Positions 54,441-64,000 of a DNA stretch of 64,000 nt are shown here, piece after piece (within the stretch, counting starts at the first letter, position 1; every line of letters starts with the position of its first letter). The DNA is taken from assembly GCF_002162375.1 (NCBI RefSeq), contig NZ_CP021425.1, positions 3,170,766 to 3,234,765 of the forward strand, written 5' to 3'. Made by a program: the position numbers and the translations under genes. Source of the stretch: Oleiphilus messinensis. Its GTDB lineage: Bacteria; Pseudomonadota; Gammaproteobacteria; Pseudomonadales; Oleiphilaceae. The notes below the pieces were generated by a model. The model ran no database searches, was not told the DNA's origin, and was given only the letters and a program-made list of their open reading frames with translations.

Positions 54441-54625
54441 AGCACTCAATCCCGCTGCGCACTTAAAGCTACCGTATCAAACCGTAGTTGCAGATAATTA
54501 TTGCTGACAACAAAGGCAGGCAATAATTGCACAGTTCGAACGTGTTTCTGATACCAAGCAAGTTATGTGCATCACGATAATGGGATATTCCCAGAATTCT
54601 GGCATTTTTCCGCTATAGTGAATGT

Positions 54626-55288
54626 ATGCTTCGACTTACATCTTTTTTATCACTCAACATTACCAAATATTTCTACTTGTTCGCCTGTATTGCTCCAATT
54701 GCACTCGCGATTGAGCTCAATGCCGGGCTATTGGCCTATGTAGAAGAAAAGTTTGGCACTGACGCCAGATTACGCCTGGTTGACTGGCAAAAACTCGCCA
54801 ATACCAACAAGGCATTACCCGAATTGGAACAGGTTTCCCTGGTTAACGACTTTTTTAACCAAAGAGTCTTTATTTCCGACATAAAACACTGGGGGCGCGA
54901 AGATTACTGGGCAACGCCCGTTGAAATGTTAATCACAAATGCCGGTGACTGTGAAGACTACTCGATTGCAAAATACTTCACCTTGAAAGACATGGGCATA
55001 TCCGAAGAAAAAATGCGGATTACCTATGTCAAAGCGCTCACCTTGAATCAAGCTCACATGGTTCTGGCATACTACCCCACGCCGGACGCCGACCCACTGA
55101 TACTCGACAATCTTAACAAACAGATTAAACCGGCTTCCGCCCGCACCGATCTCGCTCCGGTATACAGCTTTAACGGTGAAGGACTGTGGTTGTCGCGACT
55201 CCGGGGTCAAGGGAAACGAATTGGGAACGCAGACAAACTTGATCGCTGGATGGACGTAAACAAACGCTTATTGAACGAGTTAAAGTAA
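54626..55288 (+). CDS. lapG: LapG-type periplasmic cysteine protease
   Basis: 220 residues: signal peptide (to about residue 28), then a transglutaminase-like protease domain. The catalytic residues are visible: Cys109 (AGDCEDYSIAK), His144 (NQAHMVL) and Asp161 (LILDNLN). LapG clips the large adhesin LapA from the cell surface when cyclic-di-GMP falls, releasing cells from biofilm. It is normally held by LapD, which is not in the window. Position beside the secretion cluster may be chance. A TATAGT lies only a few bases before the ATG, so the promoter is unclear. Confidence 0.9.
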   Translation: MLRLTSFLSLNITKYFYLFACIAPIALAIELNAGLLAYVEEKFGTDARLRLVDWQKLANTNKALPELEQVSLVNDFFNQRVFISDIKHWGREDYWATPVEMLITNAGDCEDYSIAKYFTLKDMGISEEKMRITYVKALTLNQAHMVLAYYPTPDADPLILDNLNKQIKPASARTDLAPVYSFNGEGLWLSRLRGQGKRIGNADKLDRWMDVNKRLLNELK

Positions 55289-55403
55289 TTTATCTGATAT
55301 ACACTCTTTATTGCTGTTTTAGCGATACATTTTCTCTCTAGATAAAAATATTTTCACCAATTCATAACTAATCCCTCGGTCGATTTTTCTGTTTATACCA
55401 AAC

Positions 55404-55438
55404 TTTACGTTGACGTTAACGTAAACTAGCGAAATAAT
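55404..55438 (+). promoter_or_regulatory. LiuR operator and liu promoter
   Basis: A near-perfect palindrome TTTACGTTGAC/GTTAACGTAAA spans 55404-55425, with core ACGTTAACGT. It contains TTGACG (55410-55415), which with AATAAT (55433-55438) at 17 bases forms a sigma-70-like promoter. ACGT-rich palindromes of this kind are known for LiuR in proteobacteria (from memory). A MerR-type site over the promoter fits autoregulation. Confidence 0.75.
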
Positions 55439-55531
55439 AGTCTTTAACGAAAACAGCAAAAATACTTTTTACATTAACTACAGTGGCTAAGTACTTACTC
55501 AGTGGCACCGATATATCCAGAGCAATTTAAT

Positions 55532-55924
55532 ATGACGCCTAAAACGTATTCAATCAGCGAGTTGGCCAAAGAATTCGACATCACTACACGCACGATACGA
55601 TTTTACGAATCCGAGGGACTCTTGAGCCCGGAGCGACAAGGGCAAACACGGATATACAGCGATCAGGATCGGGTCAACCTGAAACTCATATTACGAGGCA
55701 AACGGCTCGGCTTCAGCTTGGCGGAGTCCCGTGAATTGATCGCTATGTACGACCCTAAAAGCGGAAATATCAAGCAGCTACAATCACTGCTTAACAAAAT
55801 AATCGAAAAAAGAACCGCACTGGAACAACAACTACACGACATCCGCGTTATGCAACATGAACTCGATGAAGCGGAAAATCGCTGTCTGGACGCACTGAAC
55901 CAAGCCCAAATAAAGGAAAAATAA
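55532..55924 (+). CDS. liuR: MerR-family regulator of leucine/isovalerate catabolism
   Basis: 130 residues from the ATG at 55532. MerR helix-turn-helix at the N-terminus ([38 protein letters not shown]), then a dimerising coiled coil. The place of metal-binding Cys residues is taken by ordinary sequence, so an acyl-CoA or similar signal is more likely than a metal. First gene of the liu operon, one base before liuA, behind its own palindrome. Confidence 0.92.
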   Translation: MTPKTYSISELAKEFDITTRTIRFYESEGLLSPERQGQTRIYSDQDRVNLKLILRGKRLGFSLAESRELIAMYDPKSGNIKQLQSLLNKIIEKRTALEQQLHDIRVMQHELDEAENRCLDALNQAQIKEK

Positions 55925-55925
55925 A

Positions 55926-57089
55926 ATGTATTACAACTCTTTAAACTTCGGCTTTGACGAAACCATCGAACTACTCCGTGACCAAACACGACAGTTTGTC
56001 GAAAAAGAAGTTGCACCAATCGCCGACAAAACAGACAAGGAAAATGAATTCCCAAATCACCTTTGGAAAAAATTCGGTGACATGGGCTTGCTCGGGATGA
56101 CCGTTGATGAAGAGTATGGTGGCACCAAACTGGGTTACCTTGCCCACACTCTGGCAATGGAAGAGATCAGTCGAGGTTCGGCATCAATCGGTCTGAGCTA
56201 CGGAGCACATTCAAATCTGTGTGTGAATCAAATATTCAGAAATGGCAACGAAACACAAAAACAGAAATACCTCCCGAAACTGGTATCCGGTGACCATATT
56301 GGCGCCCTCGCAATGAGCGAACCTAACGCCGGAAGTGACGTCGTGAGCATGAAGCTCCGCGCCGACAAAAAAGGCGACCGCTATCTGTTGAACGGCAACA
56401 AAATGTGGATCACGAACGGGCCCGATGCAAATACTTATGTGATCTACGCAAAAACAGACGTAACGGCGGGGCCCCATGGGATTACTGCATTCATCGTAGA
56501 ACGTGATTTCCCCGGTTTTTCCAGATCACCCAAGCTCGACAAACTCGGCATGCGAGGCTCAAACACCTGCGAACTGGTTTTTCAGGATTGTGAAGTCCCT
56601 GGAGAGAATGTTTTAGGTGGTGAAAACAATGGCGTAAAAGTGCTGATGAGTGGGTTGGACTTTGAACGGGTTGTACTATCCGGTGGCCCAGTCGGACTCA
56701 TGCAAGCCTGCCTCGATCAAATTATCCCTTATATTCATGAACGTAAACAGTTTGGCCAATCAATCGGTGAGTTCCAGCTTATTCAGGGAAAAGTCGCAGA
56801 CCTGTATACCACGCTCAACGTAAGTCGTGCCTACCTCTACGCTGTAGCACAATCCTGTGACCGAGGCGAAACAACACGAAAAGATGCTGCAGGTGTCATC
56901 CTCTACTGTGCAGAAGCTGCAACACGGTGCGCACTTGAAGCGATCCAAATACTCGGTGGCAATGGCTATATCAACGACTTCCCAACCGGGCGATTCCTGA
57001 GAGATGCCAAATTATATGAAATAGGCGCTGGTACTTCAGAAATTCGACGTATGCTTATCGGTCGGGAACTGTTCAAAGAAACCAGCTGA
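55926..57089 (+). CDS. liuA: Isovaleryl-CoA dehydrogenase
   Basis: FAD-dependent acyl-CoA dehydrogenase, 387 residues, converting isovaleryl-CoA to 3-methylcrotonyl-CoA. Signatures: [59 protein letters not shown] and [18 protein letters not shown]. The branched-chain dehydrogenase subclass is supported mainly by operon context. Its ribosome site lies inside the end of liuR. Confidence 0.95.
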   Translation: MYYNSLNFGFDETIELLRDQTRQFVEKEVAPIADKTDKENEFPNHLWKKFGDMGLLGMTVDEEYGGTKLGYLAHTLAMEEISRGSASIGLSYGAHSNLCVNQIFRNGNETQKQKYLPKLVSGDHIGALAMSEPNAGSDVVSMKLRADKKGDRYLLNGNKMWITNGPDANTYVIYAKTDVTAGPHGITAFIVERDFPGFSRSPKLDKLGMRGSNTCELVFQDCEVPGENVLGGENNGVKVLMSGLDFERVVLSGGPVGLMQACLDQIIPYIHERKQFGQSIGEFQLIQGKVADLYTTLNVSRAYLYAVAQSCDRGETTRKDAAGVILYCAEAATRCALEAIQILGGNGYINDFPTGRFLRDAKLYEIGAGTSEIRRMLIGRELFKETS

Positions 57090-57169
57090 ACAATGATTTT
57101 ATGACAATCACAACGTCTGCATAAGTAAAGCGTTTCGCACCCGACACCAGAATCACAGGATCTACCGAT

Positions 57170-58777
57170 ATGACCACTCTGTTGAGCAAAATAGCAACCA
57201 ACTCAACTGAATATCAAACTCGATATCAGCAAATGACAAGTCTGGTTGAAAACCTTCAAACCACCTTGGCGAACGTACTTGAAGGTGGTGGCCGCCCGGC
57301 ACAGGAACGCCACATTGCAAAGGGGAAGCTATTGCCGAGAGAACGGATCAGAGTGCTGCTTGATCCCGGGTCACCGTTTCTGGAACTCTCACCATTGGCC
57401 GCCCATGAGGTATACCCGGATAATGTCCCTGCAGCAGGCGTAATAGCAGGTATCGGCCGAGTCAATGGTATCGAGTGTATGATTGTCGCAAACGATTCCA
57501 CCGTAAAAGGCGGAACATACTACCCGATGTCGGTAAAAAAGCACTTAAGGGCACAAACAATCGCTGAAGAAAATAACCTGCCCTGCATTTACCTCGTCGA
57601 CTCCGGCGGTGCGAACTTGCCACAGCAGGACGATGTTTTCCCGGATGAAAACCATTTTGGCAATATATTTTACCGGCAAGCGACCATGTCGGCGAAAGGA
57701 ATTCCGCAAATCGCCGTGGTACTGGGCCTGTGTACCGCGGGTGGTGCTTACGTTCCCGCGATGGCCGATGAAAGCATAATGGTCAAGCAACAATCGACCA
57801 TATTTCTTGCGGGCCCCCCCTTGGTTAAAGCTGCCACAGGCGAGGATGTCAGTGCAGAAGATCTTGGCGGTGCCGACATCCACTGCAAGATCTCCGGTGT
57901 TGCAGATCACTACGCGGAAACGGAAGAGCATGCATTACAAATTGCCCGGAACTGTATTTCACGCATTAATCGAACAAAGCAAGTCAATGGGGATGTTCGC
58001 GAGCCCAGAGACCCCAAATACGCCCCGGAAGAGCTTCGTGGTGTTGTACCCGTCGACGTAAAAACGCCGTACGATGTACGTGAAGTGATTGCTCGAATCA
58101 TTGATGAATCCGACTTCGATGAATTCAAAAAGCAGTTTGGCTCGACGCTGGTCTGCGGTTTCGCCCGAATCTGGGGTTACCCGGTAGGCATCATTGCCAA
58201 CAATGGCGTACTTTTTTCTGAGTCCGCTCAGAAAGGGGCGCATTTTATCGAATTATGCTGCCAGAGAAAAATTCCCTTACTCTTTCTACAGAATATTACC
58301 GGTTTCATGGTCGGAAAAAAATACGAGGAAGGAGGCATCGCAAAGCACGGTGCAAAACTCGTCAATGCCGTAGCCTGCGCCCAAGTCCCTAAACTGACCG
58401 TCATCCTGGGCGGCAGCTTTGGTGCCGGTAATTATGGCATGTGTGGACGAGCCTATCATCCAAGATTTCTATGGATGTGGCCCAATGCCCGAATTTCGGT
58501 TATGGGTGGAGAACAGGCCGCGGGTGTACTTGCACGGGTAAAGCGCGACGGTATCGAACGAAGGGGCGAAACCTGGTCGGAGCAAGCCGAACACAAATTC
58601 AAAGCACCGATTCTCGACCAGTTCGAACAGCAATCACATCCATTCTACGCCAGCGCCAGACTTTGGGATGATGGCGTAATCGACCCTTCTGATACTCGCA
58701 GAGTACTGGGCCTGGCACTCTCGATCAGCCACAACGCTCCAATTGCTGAAACACGATTTGGTGTGTTTAGAATGTAA
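57170..58777 (+). CDS. liuB: Methylcrotonyl-CoA carboxylase, carboxyltransferase subunit
   Basis: 535 residues, biotin-dependent carboxyltransferase (beta subunit) that transfers CO2 from biotin to 3-methylcrotonyl-CoA. Two crotonase-like halves are visible ([39 protein letters not shown] and [19 protein letters not shown]). AGGA about nine bases before the ATG. It works with LiuD. Confidence 0.96.
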   Translation: MTTLLSKIATNSTEYQTRYQQMTSLVENLQTTLANVLEGGGRPAQERHIAKGKLLPRERIRVLLDPGSPFLELSPLAAHEVYPDNVPAAGVIAGIGRVNGIECMIVANDSTVKGGTYYPMSVKKHLRAQTIAEENNLPCIYLVDSGGANLPQQDDVFPDENHFGNIFYRQATMSAKGIPQIAVVLGLCTAGGAYVPAMADESIMVKQQSTIFLAGPPLVKAATGEDVSAEDLGGADIHCKISGVADHYAETEEHALQIARNCISRINRTKQVNGDVREPRDPKYAPEELRGVVPVDVKTPYDVREVIARIIDESDFDEFKKQFGSTLVCGFARIWGYPVGIIANNGVLFSESAQKGAHFIELCCQRKIPLLFLQNITGFMVGKKYEEGGIAKHGAKLVNAVACAQVPKLTVILGGSFGAGNYGMCGRAYHPRFLWMWPNARISVMGGEQAAGVLARVKRDGIERRGETWSEQAEHKFKAPILDQFEQQSHPFYASARLWDDGVIDPSDTRRVLGLALSISHNAPIAETRFGVFRM

Positions 58778-58788
58778 GGTAAGTAACC

Positions 58789-59598
58789 ATGTCAAATTTG
58801 AAAAACCAGCGTACCGACAGCCCTCTACTCTTCCAGGTCGAAGGGTCAGTGGCAAAATTAACACTGAACAAACCAGACGTTAGCAATGCGTTCGATGCCG
58901 AACTCATCCGCCTGATAACGACGGCAGTAACAACAGCAGAACAGGACAAAAATGTTCGCGTTATTGTGTTGCAGGCGAATGGCAAACATTTCTCGGCAGG
59001 GGCAGACCTTCAGTGGATGAAGAGCATGGCCAATGAAAACTATGATTACAATTTTGCCGATGCAAAGCAGCTTGCGCACTTGATGCAAACATTGAATAAC
59101 TGTAGCAAGGTGACCATCGCACGGGTCCAGGGTGCAGCCTATGGCGGGGCAATCGGTTTGATCGCCTGTTGTGATATTGTCGCGGCGACGGCTGATGCCA
59201 GGTTTTGTTTGAGTGAAGTCAAACTGGGGCTCAGCCCTGCAGTCATCAGTCCGTTTGTTATTGAAGCGATCGGGGTGAGACAGGCGCGCCGCTATTTCCT
59301 AACCGCAGAACGATTTGAGGCTAAAAAAGCGCTTGAATTAAATCTTGTTCATTCAGTATTCGTCACCGAAACAGAGGTTGATGAGCAAATACAAACCTGG
59401 TGTCAACAAGTTTCCCAAAATGCGCCAAGCGCACTGCTCGCTACAAAGCATTTGATTAAGCGTGTTTCAATCGAAACTGATACCGAGTCTATCTCCGATT
59501 ATACCTGCAATTTGATCGCAACATTGCGGGTTGCTGAAGAAGGTCAAGAAGGTATGTCCGCATTTTTCGAACGCAGATCACCAAATTGGAACGGCTGA
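58789..59598 (+). CDS. liuC: Methylglutaconyl-CoA hydratase
   Basis: 269-residue enoyl-CoA hydratase-fold enzyme converting 3-methylglutaconyl-CoA to HMG-CoA. Signatures: HFSAGADLQWMKSMA (oxyanion-hole region) and GAAYGGAIGLIACCDIVAA, then ADARFCLSEVKLGLSPAVIS. The specific substrate follows from the operon. Confidence 0.94.
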   Translation: MSNLKNQRTDSPLLFQVEGSVAKLTLNKPDVSNAFDAELIRLITTAVTTAEQDKNVRVIVLQANGKHFSAGADLQWMKSMANENYDYNFADAKQLAHLMQTLNNCSKVTIARVQGAAYGGAIGLIACCDIVAATADARFCLSEVKLGLSPAVISPFVIEAIGVRQARRYFLTAERFEAKKALELNLVHSVFVTETEVDEQIQTWCQQVSQNAPSALLATKHLIKRVSIETDTESISDYTCNLIATLRVAEEGQEGMSAFFERRSPNWNG

Positions 59599-59641
59599 GC
59601 TGCATTTAACGATTTAGAATAAAACGCAAACGAGAAGCCCC

Positions 59642-61756
59642 ATGTTTACAAAATTATTAATCGCGAATCGAGGTGAAATTGCCCGCCGGGTCATTCGCAC
59701 TGCAAAAAAAATGGGAATCGAAACCGTTGCCATCTATTCAGACATAGACTGCAACAGCCTCTTTGTACATGAAGCAGATGAAGCTTACCGTGTCGGTCCC
59801 GCCACTGTATCCGAAAGCTATCTCGCTATCGACAAAATAATCGCGATCGCAAAAGCGTCTGGCGCGGAGGCAATCCATCCCGGGTATGGATTCTTGTCGG
59901 AAAATGCACAATTTGCCGCACGCTGTGAGCAAGAAAACATTGTATTCATCGGCCCAAAATCGACATCCATTGCTGCGATGGGTAGTAAGAGTGAAGCCAA
60001 AAGCAGACTCCAGGTTGCGAATGTACCTTTAATTCCAGGGTATCACGGAGCCAATCAAGATACGGGTTACCTCCAGGAGCAAGCCAGAGCAATAGGCTAC
60101 CCGGTTTTACTGAAAGCCTCTTTAGGCGGGGGTGGAAAGGGCATGCGGGTTGTCGAATGCGACGAAACATTTCAAGCTGCCCTGTCCGCTGCCAAGAGGG
60201 AAGCACACAAAGCATTTGGTGATGACCACATTTTAATAGAAAAATATATAGCCTCGCCAAGACATGTCGAGGTCCAAGTATTTTTTGATCACCACAAGAG
60301 CGGCGTATTCCTTCAGGACCGGGATTGTTCCATCCAGAGGCGACACCAAAAGGTCATCGAAGAAGCACCAGCACCCAACATAACACCAGAAACCAGAAGA
60401 AATATGGGTGAAGCTGCGCTGCGCTGCGCAGAAGCAATCGATTACATTGGTGCGGGTACAATTGAATTTTTGTTGGACTCTGCCGAGAATTTCTATTTCA
60501 TGGAGATGAACACTCGCCTTCAGGTTGAGCATCCCGTGACCGAAATGATTACGGGGGTTGACCTTGTTGAATGGCAAATTCGAGTCGCATCGGGAGAGCC
60601 ATTACCCTTGAGCCAGGAAGATATTAAAACACACGGCCACGCGATAGAATGCCGCCTGTATGCTGAAGATACAGCCAAAGGCTTTATTCCGGATGCAGGC
60701 TACCTTGAACACCTTAAATTCCCCCACACCTCTAACGAAGAACCTGACCTCCGCGTCGATACCGGCGTTCGACAGGGAGACGAGATTTCGGTGTATTACG
60801 ACCCGATGCTGGCAAAACTGATTTGCAGAGGCGCTAACCGAAATCAAGCCATCACGCGCATGGGGAAAATGATCCATGGGACACAGGTCAGCGGACTTGA
60901 AACGAATTTAAGCTTCCTTGGAAACATTCTTAAATCAGGTGATTTTCACCAAACAAAACTGAGCACACACTTCATCAACGATAACCTTGATGCGTTGATC
61001 TCACCATCGACTGTGTCCCGGGATATATTATTGCAAGCAGCAATTGCGCTGATCAATCACACAATGGAACAGCAAACAGCACCGCCGGTTAGCTCTAGCG
61101 ACTGTTATTCTCCGTGGCAATTGAATGATGCCTGGACGGCGACAAATGGTCACCAACAGCACCTCAAACTCTACTACGGTAATTCATCGTTCCATTTCCA
61201 GTGTATTTTTCAAGCTACGAGCGAGGAATTTAACGCTGACTATGCCCAGAGCAATCGCAGTAAAGGGCGATCTTTTACCCTGCTACCCGGACCAGATCCA
61301 GAACCCGACGGTCTTGCACTTGAAATTGAGACCAAAATTGACATCCGGACACAACGCCATAACGATACTTTGATGGCTCAACTCCCAAATCGGACGATAA
61401 TGATTAATTCCATTGTCAACGAAGGCCATTTAAAGATTTTCCATGAGGGAGAGTGCTGGACATTCGAACGCTCACAAACCCACGCGCTTCACGAAGACCA
61501 GCAGAATCAGAACAACCTGGTCGCCCCCATGCACGGAAAGATCAGCATGGTGCTTGCCCGACAAGGCCTTGCGGTTAAAAAGGGAACACCGCTCGTTATA
61601 ATGGAAGCGATGAAAATGGAACACACCATGACGGCGCCTTTTGATGGCCATGTCGTGCAAGTGTGCTGTCACCCGAACGACCTTGTCGAGGAAGGTCAAG
61701 AATTGATTGAACTACAACCCGCTGAAGCGCCAATCTCAGATTCCGGGGAGGATTAG
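59642..61756 (+). CDS. liuD: Methylcrotonyl-CoA carboxylase, biotin-carrying subunit
   Basis: 704 residues: biotin carboxylase with ATP-grasp motif (ASLGGGGKGMRVVE) and EMNTRLQVEHPVTE, a central BT-like linker, and a C-terminal biotin carrier domain with the biotinylated Lys near residue 658 (MEAMKMEHT). It charges biotin with bicarbonate for LiuB. Confidence 0.96.
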   Translation: MFTKLLIANRGEIARRVIRTAKKMGIETVAIYSDIDCNSLFVHEADEAYRVGPATVSESYLAIDKIIAIAKASGAEAIHPGYGFLSENAQFAARCEQENIVFIGPKSTSIAAMGSKSEAKSRLQVANVPLIPGYHGANQDTGYLQEQARAIGYPVLLKASLGGGGKGMRVVECDETFQAALSAAKREAHKAFGDDHILIEKYIASPRHVEVQVFFDHHKSGVFLQDRDCSIQRRHQKVIEEAPAPNITPETRRNMGEAALRCAEAIDYIGAGTIEFLLDSAENFYFMEMNTRLQVEHPVTEMITGVDLVEWQIRVASGEPLPLSQEDIKTHGHAIECRLYAEDTAKGFIPDAGYLEHLKFPHTSNEEPDLRVDTGVRQGDEISVYYDPMLAKLICRGANRNQAITRMGKMIHGTQVSGLETNLSFLGNILKSGDFHQTKLSTHFINDNLDALISPSTVSRDILLQAAIALINHTMEQQTAPPVSSSDCYSPWQLNDAWTATNGHQQHLKLYYGNSSFHFQCIFQATSEEFNADYAQSNRSKGRSFTLLPGPDPEPDGLALEIETKIDIRTQRHNDTLMAQLPNRTIMINSIVNEGHLKIFHEGECWTFERSQTHALHEDQQNQNNLVAPMHGKISMVLARQGLAVKKGTPLVIMEAMKMEHTMTAPFDGHVVQVCCHPNDLVEEGQELIELQPAEAPISDSGED

Positions 61757-61761
61757 TCACC

Positions 61762-62709
61762 ATGCAAACCAAAGACACGGTGAGCATTACCGAAGTTGGC
61801 CCCAGAGACGGATTGCAGAATGAGCCAAATATCATTGCACTGAGCACTAAAATCCAGTTGCTGGAGAGATTAAAAGAGGCCGGCTGCTCATCGATTGAGG
61901 CAGGTGCATTTGTTTCTCCTAAATGGACCCCCCAAATGGCGGATTCAGCACAAGTTTTTGCTGAACTGGCTAAACAGCGCGCTGATCAAACCGCTCAATC
62001 CCGTTCTAATAGTAAAGTCACCTATTCCGCATTAATTCCCAATATAAAGGGTCTGGAACAGGCGATGCTCAGTCCGCCGGATAAGATTGCGGTATTTACG
62101 GCGGCATCGGAAACATTTAGTCAGAAAAATACCAACTGTAGCATTCAAATCGGGAATGAACGGGTAAACGACATAATCAAAGCACTTAAGACATACGCCC
62201 CGAATCAAACCATTCCAGTTCGTGGCTACATATCCTGTGTAGCCGGTTGTCCCTATGAGGGGAACATCGCCCCTTCAGTTGTTATCAAACAGGCAGAACA
62301 TCTACTCGCTGCAGGTTGCACCGAAATAGCATTAGGCGATACTATCGGGGTCGGCACCGCCAAGCAAATTCAAAGCCTCATTAACGATTTGGCCCGTTCA
62401 ATCCCGGTATCCAAAATAGTAGTCCATTTCCATGACACATATGGGCAAGCTTTAGCCAACATTCTAGCCTCGCTGGAAGTGGGTGTTCGCCAAATCGATA
62501 CATCTGTAGCAGGACTCGGCGGCTGTCCATACGCAAAAGGCGCGACTGGAAACGTTGCCACAGAAGACGTGGTTTTCCTGATGAGGGGCATGGGCCTGGA
62601 AACCGGCATCGATATTGATGCGCTTGCCGCAACAGGCCACTGGATATGTCAGACCCTCGGTATTTCAAACCGCTCACGGGCAGGCCAGGCACTGCACGCA
62701 AAATTATAA
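61762..62709 (+). CDS. liuE: Hydroxymethylglutaryl-CoA lyase
   Basis: 315 residues, TIM-barrel lyase splitting HMG-CoA into acetyl-CoA and acetoacetate. The family opening EVGPRDGLQNEP, CVAGCPYEGN, EIALGDTIGVGT, HFHDTYGQALANI and GLGGCPYAKGATGNVATEDV (catalytic Cys) are all present. It starts five bases after liuD, with GGGAGG inside the end of that gene. Confidence 0.96.
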   Translation: MQTKDTVSITEVGPRDGLQNEPNIIALSTKIQLLERLKEAGCSSIEAGAFVSPKWTPQMADSAQVFAELAKQRADQTAQSRSNSKVTYSALIPNIKGLEQAMLSPPDKIAVFTAASETFSQKNTNCSIQIGNERVNDIIKALKTYAPNQTIPVRGYISCVAGCPYEGNIAPSVVIKQAEHLLAAGCTEIALGDTIGVGTAKQIQSLINDLARSIPVSKIVVHFHDTYGQALANILASLEVGVRQIDTSVAGLGGCPYAKGATGNVATEDVVFLMRGMGLETGIDIDALAATGHWICQTLGISNRSRAGQALHAKL

Positions 62710-62730
62710 TAGATCCATGGAGAATTAAAG

Positions 62731-64000
62731 ATGTCCAATCGTACAATCGATCAGCGTACCGCGGACCTCCCTCCCCAAGTCGCAACTACGCCCTTGTGGA
62801 GCCCCAAAGCAGACACCATTGAAAACTCGAACTTGACCAGCTTTATACAATTTTTGCAGTCACGATTCGATCATTTACCGTTTAGTTGTCCTGCACGCGA
62901 TTATGAAGCGCTTCACAAGTGGTCTGTTACAAATAAAGCAGAATTCTGGAGTGCTGTTTGGGATTTTCACGAAGTTAAAGGCAACTACAACTCCAAGCAT
63001 ATTCTAAGTGACTCGGCAAAAATGCCGGGTGCTCGATGGTTTGAGGGTGCAACGCTCAATTTTGCAGAAAACTTGCTTCAAGGGAATGAGAATGATCTTG
63101 CGTTAATCGCAACAGATGAAACAGGATCGAGCCAATCACTAACCTACGGCGAACTCAGAGAAAACGTTGCTGCGTTAAGGTCCGCTTTGCAAAAATCCGG
63201 CGTATGTTCCGGCGATCGGGTAGCAGGCTTCCTCCCCAACTCCTCCTATGCGGTTATTGCGATGCTTGCGACTGCCAGCCTCGGGGCAATTTGGTCATCC
63301 TGCTCACCTGATTTTGGTTTGCAAGGCGTTATCGATCGTTTCGGACAAATCCAGCCCAAAGTCCTGATCGGCACCAATGGATACCGTTATAATGGTAAAC
63401 TGATTGATACGACAGAACGGGTTCGTGCAATTTCAGACGAGCTTCCCTCATTACAGCAACTTGTTGTTGTACCCTTCGTTCCTGAAAACGAAACGGCTCC
63501 CCTCCCCGAAAGCGCTTTAACCTGGTCAGCGTACATAGAGAATCAACGTGCAGAACTGGAATTTACCCCGATGCCTTTCTCGGCACCGCTTTACATTATG
63601 TATTCGAGTGGTACAACGGGGGTACCCAAGTGTATCGTTCACTCTGCAGGCGGGACACTTCTACAACACCTGAAAGAACTGTCACTACATGCGGACCTTA
63701 AACCCAATGATCGCATGTTTTACTACACCACGTGCGGCTGGATGATGTGGAATTGGTTAATCAGCGCGCTCGCAGTCAAAGCAACGGTTGTGCTCTATGA
63801 TGGATCGCCATTTTATCCAGACGGAAACGCGATGATGGACCTGGCTGAAACACACCGGCTAACGATTTTCGGTTCGAGTGCAAAATACTTCTCAGCACTC
63901 GAAAAAGGTGGGTTTAAACCCAAAGACAGTCATGATTTCTCAGCGCTGAAATCGATACTATCAACGGGTTCTCCACTTTCACACGAGAGCTTTGATTATA
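62731..64000 (+). CDS. aacS: Acetoacetyl-CoA synthetase, N-terminal part (runs off right edge)
   Basis: Open from ATG 62731 (GGAG about nine bases upstream) to the window end; about 423 residues visible of roughly 650 expected. An acyl-CoA synthetase/AMP-forming enzyme: MPGARWFEGATLNFAENLL is typical of acetoacetyl-CoA synthetase, GAIWSSCSPDFG and the P-loop YSSGTTGVPKCIVHS follow, then TTCGWMMWNWL. It activates the acetoacetate released by LiuE, completing the route to acetyl-CoA. Only 21 bases separate it from liuE. Confidence 0.93.
   Translation, partial: MSNRTIDQRTADLPPQVATTPLWSPKADTIENSNLTSFIQFLQSRFDHLPFSCPARDYEALHKWSVTNKAEFWSAVWDFHEVKGNYNSKHILSDSAKMPGARWFEGATLNFAENLLQGNENDLALIATDETGSSQSLTYGELRENVAALRSALQKSGVCSGDRVAGFLPNSSYAVIAMLATASLGAIWSSCSPDFGLQGVIDRFGQIQPKVLIGTNGYRYNGKLIDTTERVRAISDELPSLQQLVVVPFVPENETAPLPESALTWSAYIENQRAELEFTPMPFSAPLYIMYSSGTTGVPKCIVHSAGGTLLQHLKELSLHADLKPNDRMFYYTTCGWMMWNWLISALAVKATVVLYDGSPFYPDGNAMMDLAETHRLTIFGSSAKYFSALEKGGFKPKDSHDFSALKSILSTGSPLSHESFDY

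Noticed and set aside
54496-54528. AATTATTGC/GCAATAATT hairpin after gspC
   Set aside because: AT-rich 9-base stem with a 15-base loop and no T run; not strong enough to call a terminator.

Overview
The window reads as a piece of chromosome from a moderate-GC, aerobic, biofilm-forming gammaproteobacterium. Gene families and order recall marine or soil Oceanospirillales/Alteromonadales-type genomes: an Xcp-like type II secretion cluster, a liu leucine-degradation operon with a MerR regulator, a GlpR, NhaA, many PAS/GGDEF/EAL proteins and BdlA-like chemoreceptor architecture. The genus cannot be fixed from sequence alone. I recognised no rRNA, tRNA, CRISPR array or prophage.

Layout. 1-4.2 kb is a scarred mobile region: the end of a Tn3-family transposase and its terminal inverted repeat, a coiled-coil gene cut by that end, a YnfA-like small membrane protein, and a spermidine/putrescine-type permease pair whose first gene survives only as its C-terminus. 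4.5-12.8 kb holds a soluble hybrid histidine kinase, a lysozyme-like protein without a signal peptide next to a small membrane-anchored protein (possible effector/immunity pair), nadE, an orphan tyrosine recombinase and a soluble chemoreceptor with four PAS repeats.

12.9-21.2 kb is one minus-strand gene train: PAS-GGDEF-EAL, CheB-CheR fusion, PAS with degenerate GGDEF, then modABC. 21.4-29.2 kb has an ornithine/lysine decarboxylase, an RND efflux pair, yaaA and an SH3 lipoprotein. 29.5-40.8 kb is a mixed block: an AraC regulator, acyl carrier protein, GlpR, a zinc-ribbon membrane protein, NhaA, an IsdG-like haem monooxygenase, a lone pilin, a MocR regulator facing an EamA exporter, a CheY, DUF1289, a RES/Xre toxin-antitoxin pair and a His-rich secreted protein. 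41-45.1 kb has deaD, gor and a GNAT acetyltransferase.

45.2-54.4 kb is a type II secretion cluster (gspE-F-G-H-I-J-K-L-M, with gspC divergent) lacking gspD. lapG follows. 55.4-64 kb is the leucine/isovalerate operon liuR-A-B-C-D-E plus acetoacetyl-CoA synthetase, which runs off the window. It takes isovaleryl-CoA to acetyl-CoA and acetoacetate and then activates the acetoacetate. Cyclic-di-GMP proteins, the BdlA-like receptor and LapG together suggest (inference) that attachment and dispersal control is a theme of this stretch.
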